A stretch of DNA of 10,955 nt from JACQFK01 sp041482015 (GTDB taxonomy: Bacteria; Planctomycetota; MHYJ01; JACPRB01). The notes beneath the pieces are model-generated. The model did not search any database and was not told where the DNA came from. It saw only the letters and a list, made by a program, of their open reading frames with translations. Each line of letters starts with the position of its first letter. Within the stretch, counting starts at the first letter, position 1. Shown one piece after another: positions 1-5,922 of this stretch. Position numbers and translations under genes: made by a program. The DNA lies in the NCBI GenBank assembly GCA_041482015.1, contig JBGPCZ010000182.1:1-10955 (forward strand), read 5' to 3'.

Positions 1-136
1 AGCACCAGCGCGAGACCGACTGCTTGAGGCGGCCGATCTTCACGACTTTCTTGTCCTGCCGGAAACCGGGCAGGAGGAAGGCTCCCGCGGTCGCGGCGGC
101 GCCGGCGAGCAGCGAGCGGCGGCTCATGGGGATCAT
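1..136 (-). CDS. Tat-exported hydroxypyruvate isomerase-like TIM-barrel protein (N-terminal 45 aa; rest is beyond the window)
   Basis: Reading the minus strand from 136 gives 45 codons with no stop, running off the window edge. Residues 4-22 look like a twin-arginine signal: SRRSLLAG, then an Ala-rich hydrophobic stretch ending FLLPG. The mature start, around residues 31-45, reads KVVKIGRLKQSVSRWC. 'GRLKQSV.RWC' is what I recall at the start of exported hydroxypyruvate isomerase / sugar-phosphate isomerase TIM barrels in Planctomycetota and Acidobacteriota. I chose the ATG at 136 over the in-frame ATG at 127 because a GGAGGA (143-148) lies 6 nt upstream of it. The gene diverges from the glycosidase at 189. 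The export signal is clear. The family call rests on about 15 residues, and the catalytic part is not visible. Confidence 0.72.
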   Translation of the reverse strand, partial: MIPMSRRSLLAGAAATAGAFLLPGFRQDKKVVKIGRLKQSVSRWC

Positions 137-188
137 TGGTGTTCCTCCATCACGGATCCTAGACTATACGCGCCCGGAGGCCCCGTCC
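137..188. promoter_or_regulatory. Divergent promoter region between the isomerase-like and glycosidase genes
   Basis: This 52-bp gap serves two divergent genes. On the minus strand there are two overlapping -10-like hexamers, TATAGT (163-168) and TAGGAT (156-161), upstream of the GGAGGA SD at 143-148. On the plus strand TAGACT (160-165) and TATACG (165-170) precede GGAGG (176-180), which lies 8 nt before the ATG at 189. No convincing -35 is visible for either direction. The SD sites are solid; the -10 assignments are pattern-based. Confidence 0.45.
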
Positions 189-1232
189 ATGAAAACGCTC
201 GCGCTCGTCGTGCTGCTGCTGTCTCAATCGGCCAGGAAGACCGAGGTCTCGATCCAGAGCGACGCGTTCCTCATCAACGGCAAGCCCACGTACGCCGGCC
301 GCGCGTGGAACGGAAAGAAGATCGAAGGCCTCCTTCTGAATTCCCGCGTGGTCCAGGCGACGTTCGACGACCTGAACCCCGAGACCCGCCAGCGCTGGGC
401 GTATCCCGACACGAAGGCGTGGGACCCGGAGCGGAACACGAAGGAGTTCCTGGCCGCGATGCCCGAGTGGCGGAAGCACGGGCTCCTCGCGATCACGCTC
501 AACCTCCAGGGCGGCAGCCCCGAGGGCTATTCAAAAGAGCAGCCGTGGCACAACTCCGCGTTCACCGGGGACGGCTCGCTCCGCCCCGAGTATCTCGCGC
601 GCCTCGAGCGGGTGCTCGACCGCACCGACGAGCTCGGCATGGTCGCGATCCTCGGGCTCTTCTACTTCGGGCAGGACGAGCGCCTCAAGGACGAGGCCGC
701 CGTCGTCCGCGGGCTCGACCTCGCCCTCGAGTGGCTCAAGTCCAAGGGGTGGCGGAACGTCCTCATCGAGGTCGACAACGAGTGCAACGTCCGGTACGAC
801 CACGCGATCCTCAGGCCCGAGCGGGTCCACGAGCTCATCGAGCGGACGCGGAAGAAGGGTTTCCTCGCCGGCACGAGCTATGGCGGCGGGACGGTCCCGA
901 AGGAGAACGTCGTCCGCGCCTCGGACTTCCTCCTGCTGCACGGGAACGGCGTGAAGGAACCGGCGAAGATCGCGGAGATGGTGAGGAAGACGCGCGCCGT
1001 GCCGGGTTACCGCCCGATGCCGATCCTGGTCAACGAGGACGACCATTTCGACTTCGACAAGGCCGACAACAACTTCGCGGCCGCGGTCGGCGAGTACTGC
1101 TCCTGGGGCTACTTCGACCCCGGCAAGAACGATTACTCGGACGGCTACCAGTCGCCCCCGGTCAACTGGGGCCTGAACACCGATCGCAAGAAGGCCTTCT
1201 TTGCGAAACTGAAAGAGATGACAGGAGAATGA
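189..1232 (+). CDS. Exported clan GH-A-like glycoside hydrolase, family unassigned
   Basis: The protein has 347 aa. The start at 189 has GGAGG at 176-180 with 8-nt spacing. The frame is open upstream to 24, but that part lies opposite the isomerase-like gene and lacks a signal peptide. Residues 1-15 (MKTLALVVLLLSQSA) form a short signal peptide. The body reads as an alternating beta/alpha barrel. 'IEVDNECN' carries an Asn-Glu pair (N197-E198) at the end of a strand, as in the acid/base strand of clan GH-A. 'PILVNEDDHF' puts a second Glu (E283) where the nucleophile strand would be. W40, W120 and W306 could line a sugar site. The likely role is hydrolysis of a beta-linked glycan or glycoside outside the cytoplasm. 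The substrate cannot be read from the sequence. Four bases separate it from the lipoprotein gene downstream, so they are probably one operon. A non-catalytic cellulase-like barrel is the main alternative. Confidence 0.72.
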   Translation: MKTLALVVLLLSQSARKTEVSIQSDAFLINGKPTYAGRAWNGKKIEGLLLNSRVVQATFDDLNPETRQRWAYPDTKAWDPERNTKEFLAAMPEWRKHGLLAITLNLQGGSPEGYSKEQPWHNSAFTGDGSLRPEYLARLERVLDRTDELGMVAILGLFYFGQDERLKDEAAVVRGLDLALEWLKSKGWRNVLIEVDNECNVRYDHAILRPERVHELIERTRKKGFLAGTSYGGGTVPKENVVRASDFLLLHGNGVKEPAKIAEMVRKTRAVPGYRPMPILVNEDDHFDFDKADNNFAAAVGEYCSWGYFDPGKNDYSDGYQSPPVNWGLNTDRKKAFFAKLKEMTGE

Positions 1233-1236
1233 TCCG

Positions 1237-2844
1237 ATGAGAATCCTTAGCGCCGCCGCCGTCCTCGCGCTCGCGCTCGCCGCCGCGGGCTGCCTCGACC
1301 TCGACCAGGAATTCACGCTCAACCCCGACGGATCGGGGAAGGTCGTCCTCCGCTCCGTCGCGCCCCCGGTGAGCTTCGACCTCACCGGGAAGGACACGTC
1401 GCCCGAGAAGACGATGCAGAAGGCCGTGCGGGAGGAGCTCGAGAAGTCCGAGGGCGTGGACGCCTGGAAGGACGTGAGCGCCTCGCTCCGCGACGACGGG
1501 AAGATCGAGTTCAAGGCGACGGCCTACTTCAAGGACATCTCCAAGCTGAAGCTCAAGAGCGGCGGGATGATGACGCTCTCCGTCACCCGGGACGCCTCCG
1601 GGGCGTGGGTCCTCCAGGCGGTCGCCGAAAAGAAGGCCGCGGAGAAGGCCGCCCCGGCGGAGAAGCCCGGGGAGGACGCGATCAAGGCCAGGATCAAGGA
1701 GGAGCGGGCCAAGTACCAGCAGATGAAGCCGCTGATGGAAAGCTTCCTCAAGGACCTCCGCTGTCACTCGAAGTTCAACCTGCCGGGGACGGCCGCCGAG
1801 ACGAACAACTTCAAGAAGCTCTCCGCCACGTCGGTCGACTTCACGTTCGAAGGGAAGGCCCTGCTCAAGGTCATGGACGAACTCGTGATGGACGATTCGC
1901 TGCTTCGCAAGCAGATCGAGGCCGGAAAGAGCCTCGACGACCCTCCCGACGAGGACTTCATGGCCGAGAAGCTCTTCGGCCAGAAGGGGCCGATCCGCAC
2001 CGTGGTCAAGGGGCCGCTCAAGGCGGCGTTCGACTACGAGAAGGAAGCCGCTCCCGCGCGGGCGCAGACGGCCGAGATCCTCAAGAAGTTCGGCGCGCCT
2101 CCACCCCCCGCGGTGATCGATCCCGCGAAGGGCGGCGGACTCAAAAGCGTCCGCGTCGCCGGCATCCAGTTCATCCACTTCGCCGACTCCGAGCGCGAGA
2201 TCGGGCCGATGAACGGCCAGGACGAAGGCGTGACGCTCACGCTCGTGGCCGAACTGCCGGGCGCGGTTCTCTCCGTGAAGGGCGGAAAGCTGATGAAGGC
2301 CTCGGCCGACACGGGCGAGGACCTCCTCCCCAAGGGAGACTTCAGCCGCGACATCCACTTCCCCCGCCTCAGCAAGGACAAGGCGGCCGTGACGTTCGAT
2401 GTCCGCCTCATCCTCCCCCCGCCGAAGGCGCGCGGGATCAAGGAGGTCTCGGGCACCCTCACCTACGCGGTGGGCGGGAAGACGAAGGAGGTCGACCTCG
2501 GGATCGGCGCGTTCAAGACCGGGACGAAGGGGAAGGAGCTGGGCGCGGAGATCGAGAAGATCGAGGACCACCCCTTTGACAAGGGCAAGCAGATGCTCTC
2601 CCTCAAGATCGAGGCGCCGCAGGAATCCATCCAGTCGGTGACGTTCTTCGACGAGTCGGGGAAGAAGGTCGAGGTCGAATCGGCCGGCTGGTCGGGCTTC
2701 AACGAGCAGGTCACCTACCAGTATTCGCTCAAGGCGGTGCCCGCGAAGGGGAAGGTCGTCGCGACCGTGTACGAGGACCGGAAGAGCTTCGAGGTCCCGT
2801 TCCGCGTGGCCGACCTCGACCTGCTGGGCCGGCCGCTGAAGTGA
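1237..2844 (+). CDS. Lipoprotein of unknown function, LppM/DUF3153-like N-terminus
   Basis: The protein has 535 aa. The start is fixed by AGGAGA (1223-1228), 8 nt upstream and inside the end of the glycosidase gene, so the two are probably co-transcribed and translationally linked. Residues 1-19 form a lipoprotein signal: MRIL, a hydrophobic Ala/Leu core, and a lipobox with Cys19 (AAAGC). The mature N-terminus, 'CLDLDQEFTLNPDGSGKV', resembles the start of LppM/DUF3153-type lipoproteins. A charged Ala/Lys/Glu-rich helical stretch spans about 128-165. The C-terminal half (about 300-530) alternates in beta fashion, and about 400-530 could hold beta-sandwich domains. There are no recognisable catalytic motifs. 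It is probably anchored on the periplasmic side of a membrane. Its job, perhaps envelope-related, is not readable. The lipoprotein call is firm and the family resemblance weak. Confidence 0.8.
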   Translation: MRILSAAAVLALALAAAGCLDLDQEFTLNPDGSGKVVLRSVAPPVSFDLTGKDTSPEKTMQKAVREELEKSEGVDAWKDVSASLRDDGKIEFKATAYFKDISKLKLKSGGMMTLSVTRDASGAWVLQAVAEKKAAEKAAPAEKPGEDAIKARIKEERAKYQQMKPLMESFLKDLRCHSKFNLPGTAAETNNFKKLSATSVDFTFEGKALLKVMDELVMDDSLLRKQIEAGKSLDDPPDEDFMAEKLFGQKGPIRTVVKGPLKAAFDYEKEAAPARAQTAEILKKFGAPPPPAVIDPAKGGGLKSVRVAGIQFIHFADSEREIGPMNGQDEGVTLTLVAELPGAVLSVKGGKLMKASADTGEDLLPKGDFSRDIHFPRLSKDKAAVTFDVRLILPPPKARGIKEVSGTLTYAVGGKTKEVDLGIGAFKTGTKGKELGAEIEKIEDHPFDKGKQMLSLKIEAPQESIQSVTFFDESGKKVEVESAGWSGFNEQVTYQYSLKAVPAKGKVVATVYEDRKSFEVPFRVADLDLLGRPLK

Positions 2845-2855
2845 TCGGATAAAGG

Positions 2856-2885
2856 TTGAATTGCGCGCGGCCCCCGCGCACAATT
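2856..2885 (+). promoter_or_regulatory. Candidate promoter with a palindrome filling the -35/-10 spacer
   Basis: TTGAAT (2856-2861) and CACAAT (2879-2884) are 17 bp apart and each match 4 of 6 bases of the sigma-70 consensus. They lie upstream of the SD and ATG at 2918. An inverted repeat occupies 2859-2870 and 2874-2885: a 12-bp stem with one C-A mismatch (2864/2880) and a CCC loop. It overlaps both hexamers. It could be a repressor site. It could instead be a transcription terminator for the lipoprotein gene ending at 2844, although only TTTC follows the stem rather than a T-tract. Confidence 0.42.
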
Positions 2886-2917
2886 TCAGGTCTTACGCAA
2901 TCTACAAGGAGCGGACC

Positions 2918-3307
2918 ATGGCGGAAACCAAGGACTTCACGCTGATCCTCGTGCAGGGCGACGCCGCGGCGGGCGCGGCGCGGCTGGCGCGGACCTTCTC
3001 GGTGGACGAGGCGCTCGCGAAGCAGCTCTGCACGAGCGCGCCGGTCATCCTCGCCGAGGGGCTCACCAAGTCGGACGTGAAGGAGTACTCGCCGAAGCTG
3101 GCCGAGCTCTCGAAGGCGGGCGGCTTGGAATTCCGCATCACCGCGCGGCCCACGCACGGGCTGCCGAAGGTCCACTGGGAGGGCGGCCAGGCGTTCGCGG
3201 GCGGGGAGCCGGGCTTCGCGCTCAACAACTCCGCCTTCATCTGCCCGACCTGCGGCGAAGGCTTCCTCTTCCAGCGCTCCGCCTTCAAGATCGAGGAGCC
3301 GGCGTAA
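2918..3307 (+). CDS. Small protein: L7/L12 C-terminal-domain-like region plus CxxC zinc-knuckle-like tail
   Basis: The protein has 129 aa and no signal peptide, so it is cytoplasmic. The ATG at 2918 has AAGGAG (2906-2911) 6 nt upstream; a longer TTG start at 2861 is less likely. Residues 6-75 follow the pattern of the ribosomal L7/L12 C-terminal domain: 'DFTLIL', helix, then 'LAKQLCTSAPVILAEGLTK', matching in order the E. coli segment 'AKDLVESAPAALKEGVSK', then a Lys-rich helix and 'GGLEFRIT' as the final strand. After a Gly-rich linker, 'FICPTCGEGFLF' carries C109 and C112, only half of a usual four-Cys zinc site. A zinc site would therefore need dimerisation or other ligands. It lacks the L7/L12 N-terminal dimerisation domain, so it is not the ribosomal protein itself. 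A role in protein-protein or ribosome/RNA-polymerase contacts is a guess. The gene ends 7 bp from the convergent redoxin gene. Confidence 0.75.
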   Translation: MAETKDFTLILVQGDAAAGAARLARTFSVDEALAKQLCTSAPVILAEGLTKSDVKEYSPKLAELSKAGGLEFRITARPTHGLPKVHWEGGQAFAGGEPGFALNNSAFICPTCGEGFLFQRSAFKIEEPA

Positions 3308-3314
3308 GCGTCCT

Positions 3315-4415
3315 TTACCGGTCGGCCTTGAGGTTCCGGACGATCGTCCTTTTGAGCTCGAGGTCGTCGACCGCGCCCGACTTCCTGTAGAGCACCTCGT
3401 TCGTGGCGCTCACGAGGAGCGTGAAGGGCAGCGTCCCGTCCCACCCGGCATCGAGCGCCTCGCGCACCGCGTCCTTCTCGGCCACCACCAGGTTCCGGTT
3501 CGTGGCGGGCGGGAAGTCCTTCTTGAGCAGCGCGACCGCCTCGTCCTTCTTCTCGGCCGAGGCCACGAGGAGGGTGGCCAACTGGAAGTTCCGGCGGCGG
3601 TACATGTGGTTCATGGTGCAGAGGGCCTTGAGCTGCGAGGCGTCGGACGTCGACCAGACGTGGATGAGCCGGACCTTGCCCGACTCGTTCCGCCGGAGGT
3701 CCTTGATCGCGGCCGCGTCGGCGGCGTCGACCGTCACCGGCTCCTTCAGGATCTTGTCGTTGTACTTCTGGACGTCGGCCTGCTTGAAGGGCCACTTGGT
3801 CGAGCAGCCCATGGCCTTCGTCACCGTGACGGGCGGCTCCTTCCCGGCGAGCACCGCGTCGAGCGCGTTCCGCAGGTCGTGGGACTTCACCTTCTCGGGG
3901 TTCTCGTTGTCGTCGACCCGGCCGTTGTAGCGGAGCTTGCGGTCCGCATCAAAGAGGAAGCAGTGGGGCGTGGCCTTGGGACCGTAGGCCTGCGAGACCT
4001 GGTTGGGCTCCCCGTCATAGAGGAACGGATAGTTGTGCTGCTTGTCCTTCGCGCGGATCTTCATCGAGGCGAAGGAGTCGTCGAGGTCGGTGTACCCGAG
4101 CTCGTCGAGCCGGACGCCGCCGGGGTGACTGGGCGAGATGGCGACGACCTGGACGCCCTTGTCCTTGTAGTCCGTCACGACCTGCTTGATACGCTCCTGG
4201 AAGGCCTGCGAGGTCGGGCAGTGGACCGTGTCGAAGATGATGAGGAGGACCTTCGCGGAGGCGAAGTCCTTGAGGGCGTACGTCTTGCCGTCCACGCCGG
4301 GGAGGGAGAAGTCGACGGGCGGCGAGCCGATGGGGAGCGTGGGGTACTTCGGCTCGTCCTGCGGTGCGGCGCCGAGCGCGAGCACCGCGAGAAGTGCGAG
4401 AGCGGCGTTCTTCAT
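3315..4415 (-). CDS. Exported redoxin with two thioredoxin folds (CPxS active site; second domain degenerate)
   Basis: The protein has 366 aa. The start at 4415 has GGAGGA (4423-4428) 7 nt upstream; the open frame continues to 5501 only as a shadow. Residues 1-17 are a signal peptide. Domain 1, about 25-195, is an AhpC/TSA-Redoxin fold: 'VDFSLPGVDGK', then 'DTVHCPTSQAF' with C66-P67 as peroxidatic or attacking Cys, and the cis-Pro segment 'TPHCFLFD' (P150). 'VDDNENPEKVKSHDLRNALD' and 'GCSTKW' (C204) are familiar from exported redoxins of Planctomycetota. The active site is CPTS, so the usual second Cys is absent; C152 or C204 could take that role. Domain 2, about 247-366, looks like a second thioredoxin fold with WSTS (254-257) where CxxC would be and a cis-Pro at P330, so it is probably redox-dead. 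It likely acts on thiols or peroxides outside the cytoplasm. Confidence 0.85.
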   Translation of the reverse strand: MKNAALALLAVLALGAAPQDEPKYPTLPIGSPPVDFSLPGVDGKTYALKDFASAKVLLIIFDTVHCPTSQAFQERIKQVVTDYKDKGVQVVAISPSHPGGVRLDELGYTDLDDSFASMKIRAKDKQHNYPFLYDGEPNQVSQAYGPKATPHCFLFDADRKLRYNGRVDDNENPEKVKSHDLRNALDAVLAGKEPPVTVTKAMGCSTKWPFKQADVQKYNDKILKEPVTVDAADAAAIKDLRRNESGKVRLIHVWSTSDASQLKALCTMNHMYRRRNFQLATLLVASAEKKDEAVALLKKDFPPATNRNLVVAEKDAVREALDAGWDGTLPFTLLVSATNEVLYRKSGAVDDLELKRTIVRNLKADR

Positions 4416-4437
4416 GGGTGATTCCTCCCGGGACGCT

Positions 4438-4466
4438 ACGCTACCACCGCGGGGATGGAAGATCAA
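4438..4466 (-). promoter_or_regulatory. Sigma-70-like promoter of the redoxin gene
   Basis: On the minus strand TTGATC (4461-4466) is followed after exactly 17 bp by TAGCGT (4438-4443). The -35 matches TTGACA at its first four bases and the -10 fits TAnnnT. Transcription would begin about 7 nt further on, leaving a leader of roughly 15 nt with the SD at 4423-4428. It lies in the 59-bp gap behind the mutarotase-like gene, so the redoxin probably has its own promoter as well as possible read-through. Confidence 0.5.
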
Positions 4467-4474
4467 CCCCGGAG

Positions 4475-5455
4475 CTAGTGCGGCAGGGGCGAGGGAGGGA
4501 CCGTGGAGGAGGCGGCGCGGGCCTCTTCGAAGGTCGTGACCGGCCGGTCGAGGCGGACGAGCGTCCAGCGCTCGGGGAAAATGTACTCGCCGCCCGGGGG
4601 AAGCGCGACTTCGGGGCTGATCGGCTCCAGCTCGGCGAAGTTCTGGTTGAAGTAGTGCGCGACCGAGAGGCCTCCGTCCGAGTAGTTTCCCCGGGGATCG
4701 TAGGCGTAGTACTTCACGAAGAGAAGGTTCCCCCGGACGTACCCGATCCAGCCGGCGTCCGAGTCCGCGCCCACCTTCTGCTCGGGGCCGACCGACTTCA
4801 CCACGAGAACCCCGTCCAGCACCCGGCAGTTCTCGTGCGCCGGCGCGTCGCCGTCGTAGTCCCACGGCTTCTTCGCGTTCCGCTTCCCGAGCACCCACTT
4901 CGCCTTGAAGCGGCTCTTTGGATTCAGAGGGATGAGCGTGAAGCCGCCGCCCACGGCGAGCGTCCGGTCCCAGAAGCACCACGACTGCTCCTGCGACGAG
5001 ATGTTCTTCATCCGCGCGACGATCGTGAGCGCGCCGGTCGCGGCGTCGATCGACACCTGCCGGTGGACCCGCAGGCCGAGCGACGGGCAGGGCGGGCTCT
5101 TCAGCGTCACCGCGACGTCCCCCAGCTTCGCCCACTCGTGCGGCTGCCGGTCCACCTCGGGATGCGGGAGCGGCACGGTCCTCGGCTCCGGCCCGACATC
5201 GAGGCCGCAGCCGCTGTTCCCCTTCCCGTCCGGCGGCTGCCAGAGGATGCCTTCGCCGCCCAGCGCGTAACGAACGATCCGTCCCGCGCGGTCCGGCGAG
5301 ATCGCGGCCGCGACGGCGGGGCCCGGCGCCTCGAGCAGGAGCTGCGGCGGCTGCCCCTCGACCGTGATCCGCGCCGGCGGCCCGGACGGAGGGGCCGCGC
5401 ACGAAAGCAGGCCGGTCGAGAGAAGGAAGGCGCAGATCGTTCTCATGAAGGACAT
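4475..5455 (-). CDS. Mutarotase-like (DUF4380-like) lipoprotein
   Basis: The protein has 326 aa. Residues 1-19 form a lipoprotein signal, with lipobox LLSC and Cys19, then AAPPSGPP as a linker. The rest reads as an all-beta galactose-mutarotase-type fold. 'AAISPDRAGRIVRYAL' resembles the 'GGRI' opening strand of DUF4380 proteins, 'GALTIVARMKNISSQ' the middle strands, and 'AELEPISPEVALPPGGEY' the closing strands that end mutarotase-superfamily domains. It is probably a membrane-anchored carbohydrate-binding or epimerase-like protein; no catalytic residues can be assigned with confidence. Starts at 5455 and 5446 (in frame, three codons apart) both lack an SD. TATATT (5459-5464) sits only 3 nt before the first ATG, so 5446 may be the true start, and the lipobox is kept either way. 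Only 14 bp separate it from the divergent gene at 5470. Confidence 0.75.
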   Translation of the reverse strand: MSFMRTICAFLLSTGLLSCAAPPSGPPARITVEGQPPQLLLEAPGPAVAAAISPDRAGRIVRYALGGEGILWQPPDGKGNSGCGLDVGPEPRTVPLPHPEVDRQPHEWAKLGDVAVTLKSPPCPSLGLRVHRQVSIDAATGALTIVARMKNISSQEQSWCFWDRTLAVGGGFTLIPLNPKSRFKAKWVLGKRNAKKPWDYDGDAPAHENCRVLDGVLVVKSVGPEQKVGADSDAGWIGYVRGNLLFVKYYAYDPRGNYSDGGLSVAHYFNQNFAELEPISPEVALPPGGEYIFPERWTLVRLDRPVTTFEEARAASSTVPPSPLPH

Positions 5456-5469
5456 GGTAATATAGGTGC
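5456..5469. promoter_or_regulatory. 14-bp divergent gap with overlapping -10-like elements; possible leaderless start
   Basis: The AT-rich core TAATATA (5458-5464) stands out in very GC-rich surroundings. Read on the plus strand, TAATAT (5458-5463) is followed by 6 nt and then the ATG at 5470, the spacing expected if transcription starts at the start codon itself. Read on the minus strand, TATATT (5464 to 5459) matches TATAAT at 5 of 6 bases and points toward the gene at 5455/5446. Neither gene has a convincing SD. No -35 is apparent on either strand. Confidence 0.45.
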
Positions 5470-5913
5470 ATGGGAAGTGACAAAAAAGAGAAGCCGCCCA
5501 AGACCGGCTGGTACCGGTTCGGCTCCGGCCTGCTCTGGGCCGGCGGCCAGTTCGCCTACAACTGGTTCATCACCCTCGACTTGAGGCTGGGGCACACCCT
5601 GAGCGCGATCTTCAGCGCCTTCATCGCCGGCTGGTCGACGGCGGCGATCCTCGGCCGTTTCGCCAAGTGGGGCGCGGGCTACAAGGTCCTCATGGTCTCG
5701 GGGGTCGTGGTCGGCGTGGCGATTTTCTCGGGCGCGTTCACGGGCCTCTCGAGCGCGCTCGAATGGTGGGCGGTCAAGTCCGTCAAGGTGGACTGGACGA
5801 AACTCCAGGACTTCCTCCTGAGCTGGTCGGTCGCGCCGCCGGCGGGTCTCGGTCTCCTCACGGGGATCTATGTCCGCGGCAAGATCCCCCGCCCGAAGAA
5901 GAAAGAAAAGTAA
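5470..5913 (+). CDS. Small four-helix membrane protein of unknown function
   Basis: The protein has 147 aa. I do not recognise the family. Four hydrophobic stretches are visible, at about residues 15-35, 42-62, 72-96 and 117-135. Both ends are Lys-rich (SDKKEKPPK at the start, RPKKKEK at the end), which by the positive-inside rule suggests both termini are cytoplasmic. There is no signal peptide and no catalytic motif. Aromatic residues cluster in the first helix (WYRFGSGLLWAGGQFAYNWF). The ATG at 5470 has only a weak AGG three bases before it, and a -10-like TAATAT ends 6 nt upstream, so translation may be leaderless. The gene ends 9 bp before the Ser/Thr kinase gene on the same strand; the pair is probably co-transcribed, which hints at a membrane or signalling link, but this is inference only. 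Confidence 0.72.
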   Translation: MGSDKKEKPPKTGWYRFGSGLLWAGGQFAYNWFITLDLRLGHTLSAIFSAFIAGWSTAAILGRFAKWGAGYKVLMVSGVVVGVAIFSGAFTGLSSALEWWAVKSVKVDWTKLQDFLLSWSVAPPAGLGLLTGIYVRGKIPRPKKKEK

Positions 5914-5922
5914 CCCGCCAGG

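Noticed and set aside
1162..2883. 573-codon minus-strand open frame opposite the lipoprotein gene
   Set aside because: Low-complexity Leu/Arg/Val/Glu composition and no motif; a shadow of the plus-strand gene, which has a signal peptide, lipobox and SD.
3308..3314. Terminator between the convergent genes ending at 3307 and 3315
   Set aside because: Only 7 bp lie between the two stops and no hairpin is apparent there.
4416..5501. Upstream extension of the redoxin frame to 5501
   Set aside because: The extra part is Arg/Gly/Ala-rich and lies across the mutarotase-like gene. The start at 4415 has a strong SD and a signal peptide.
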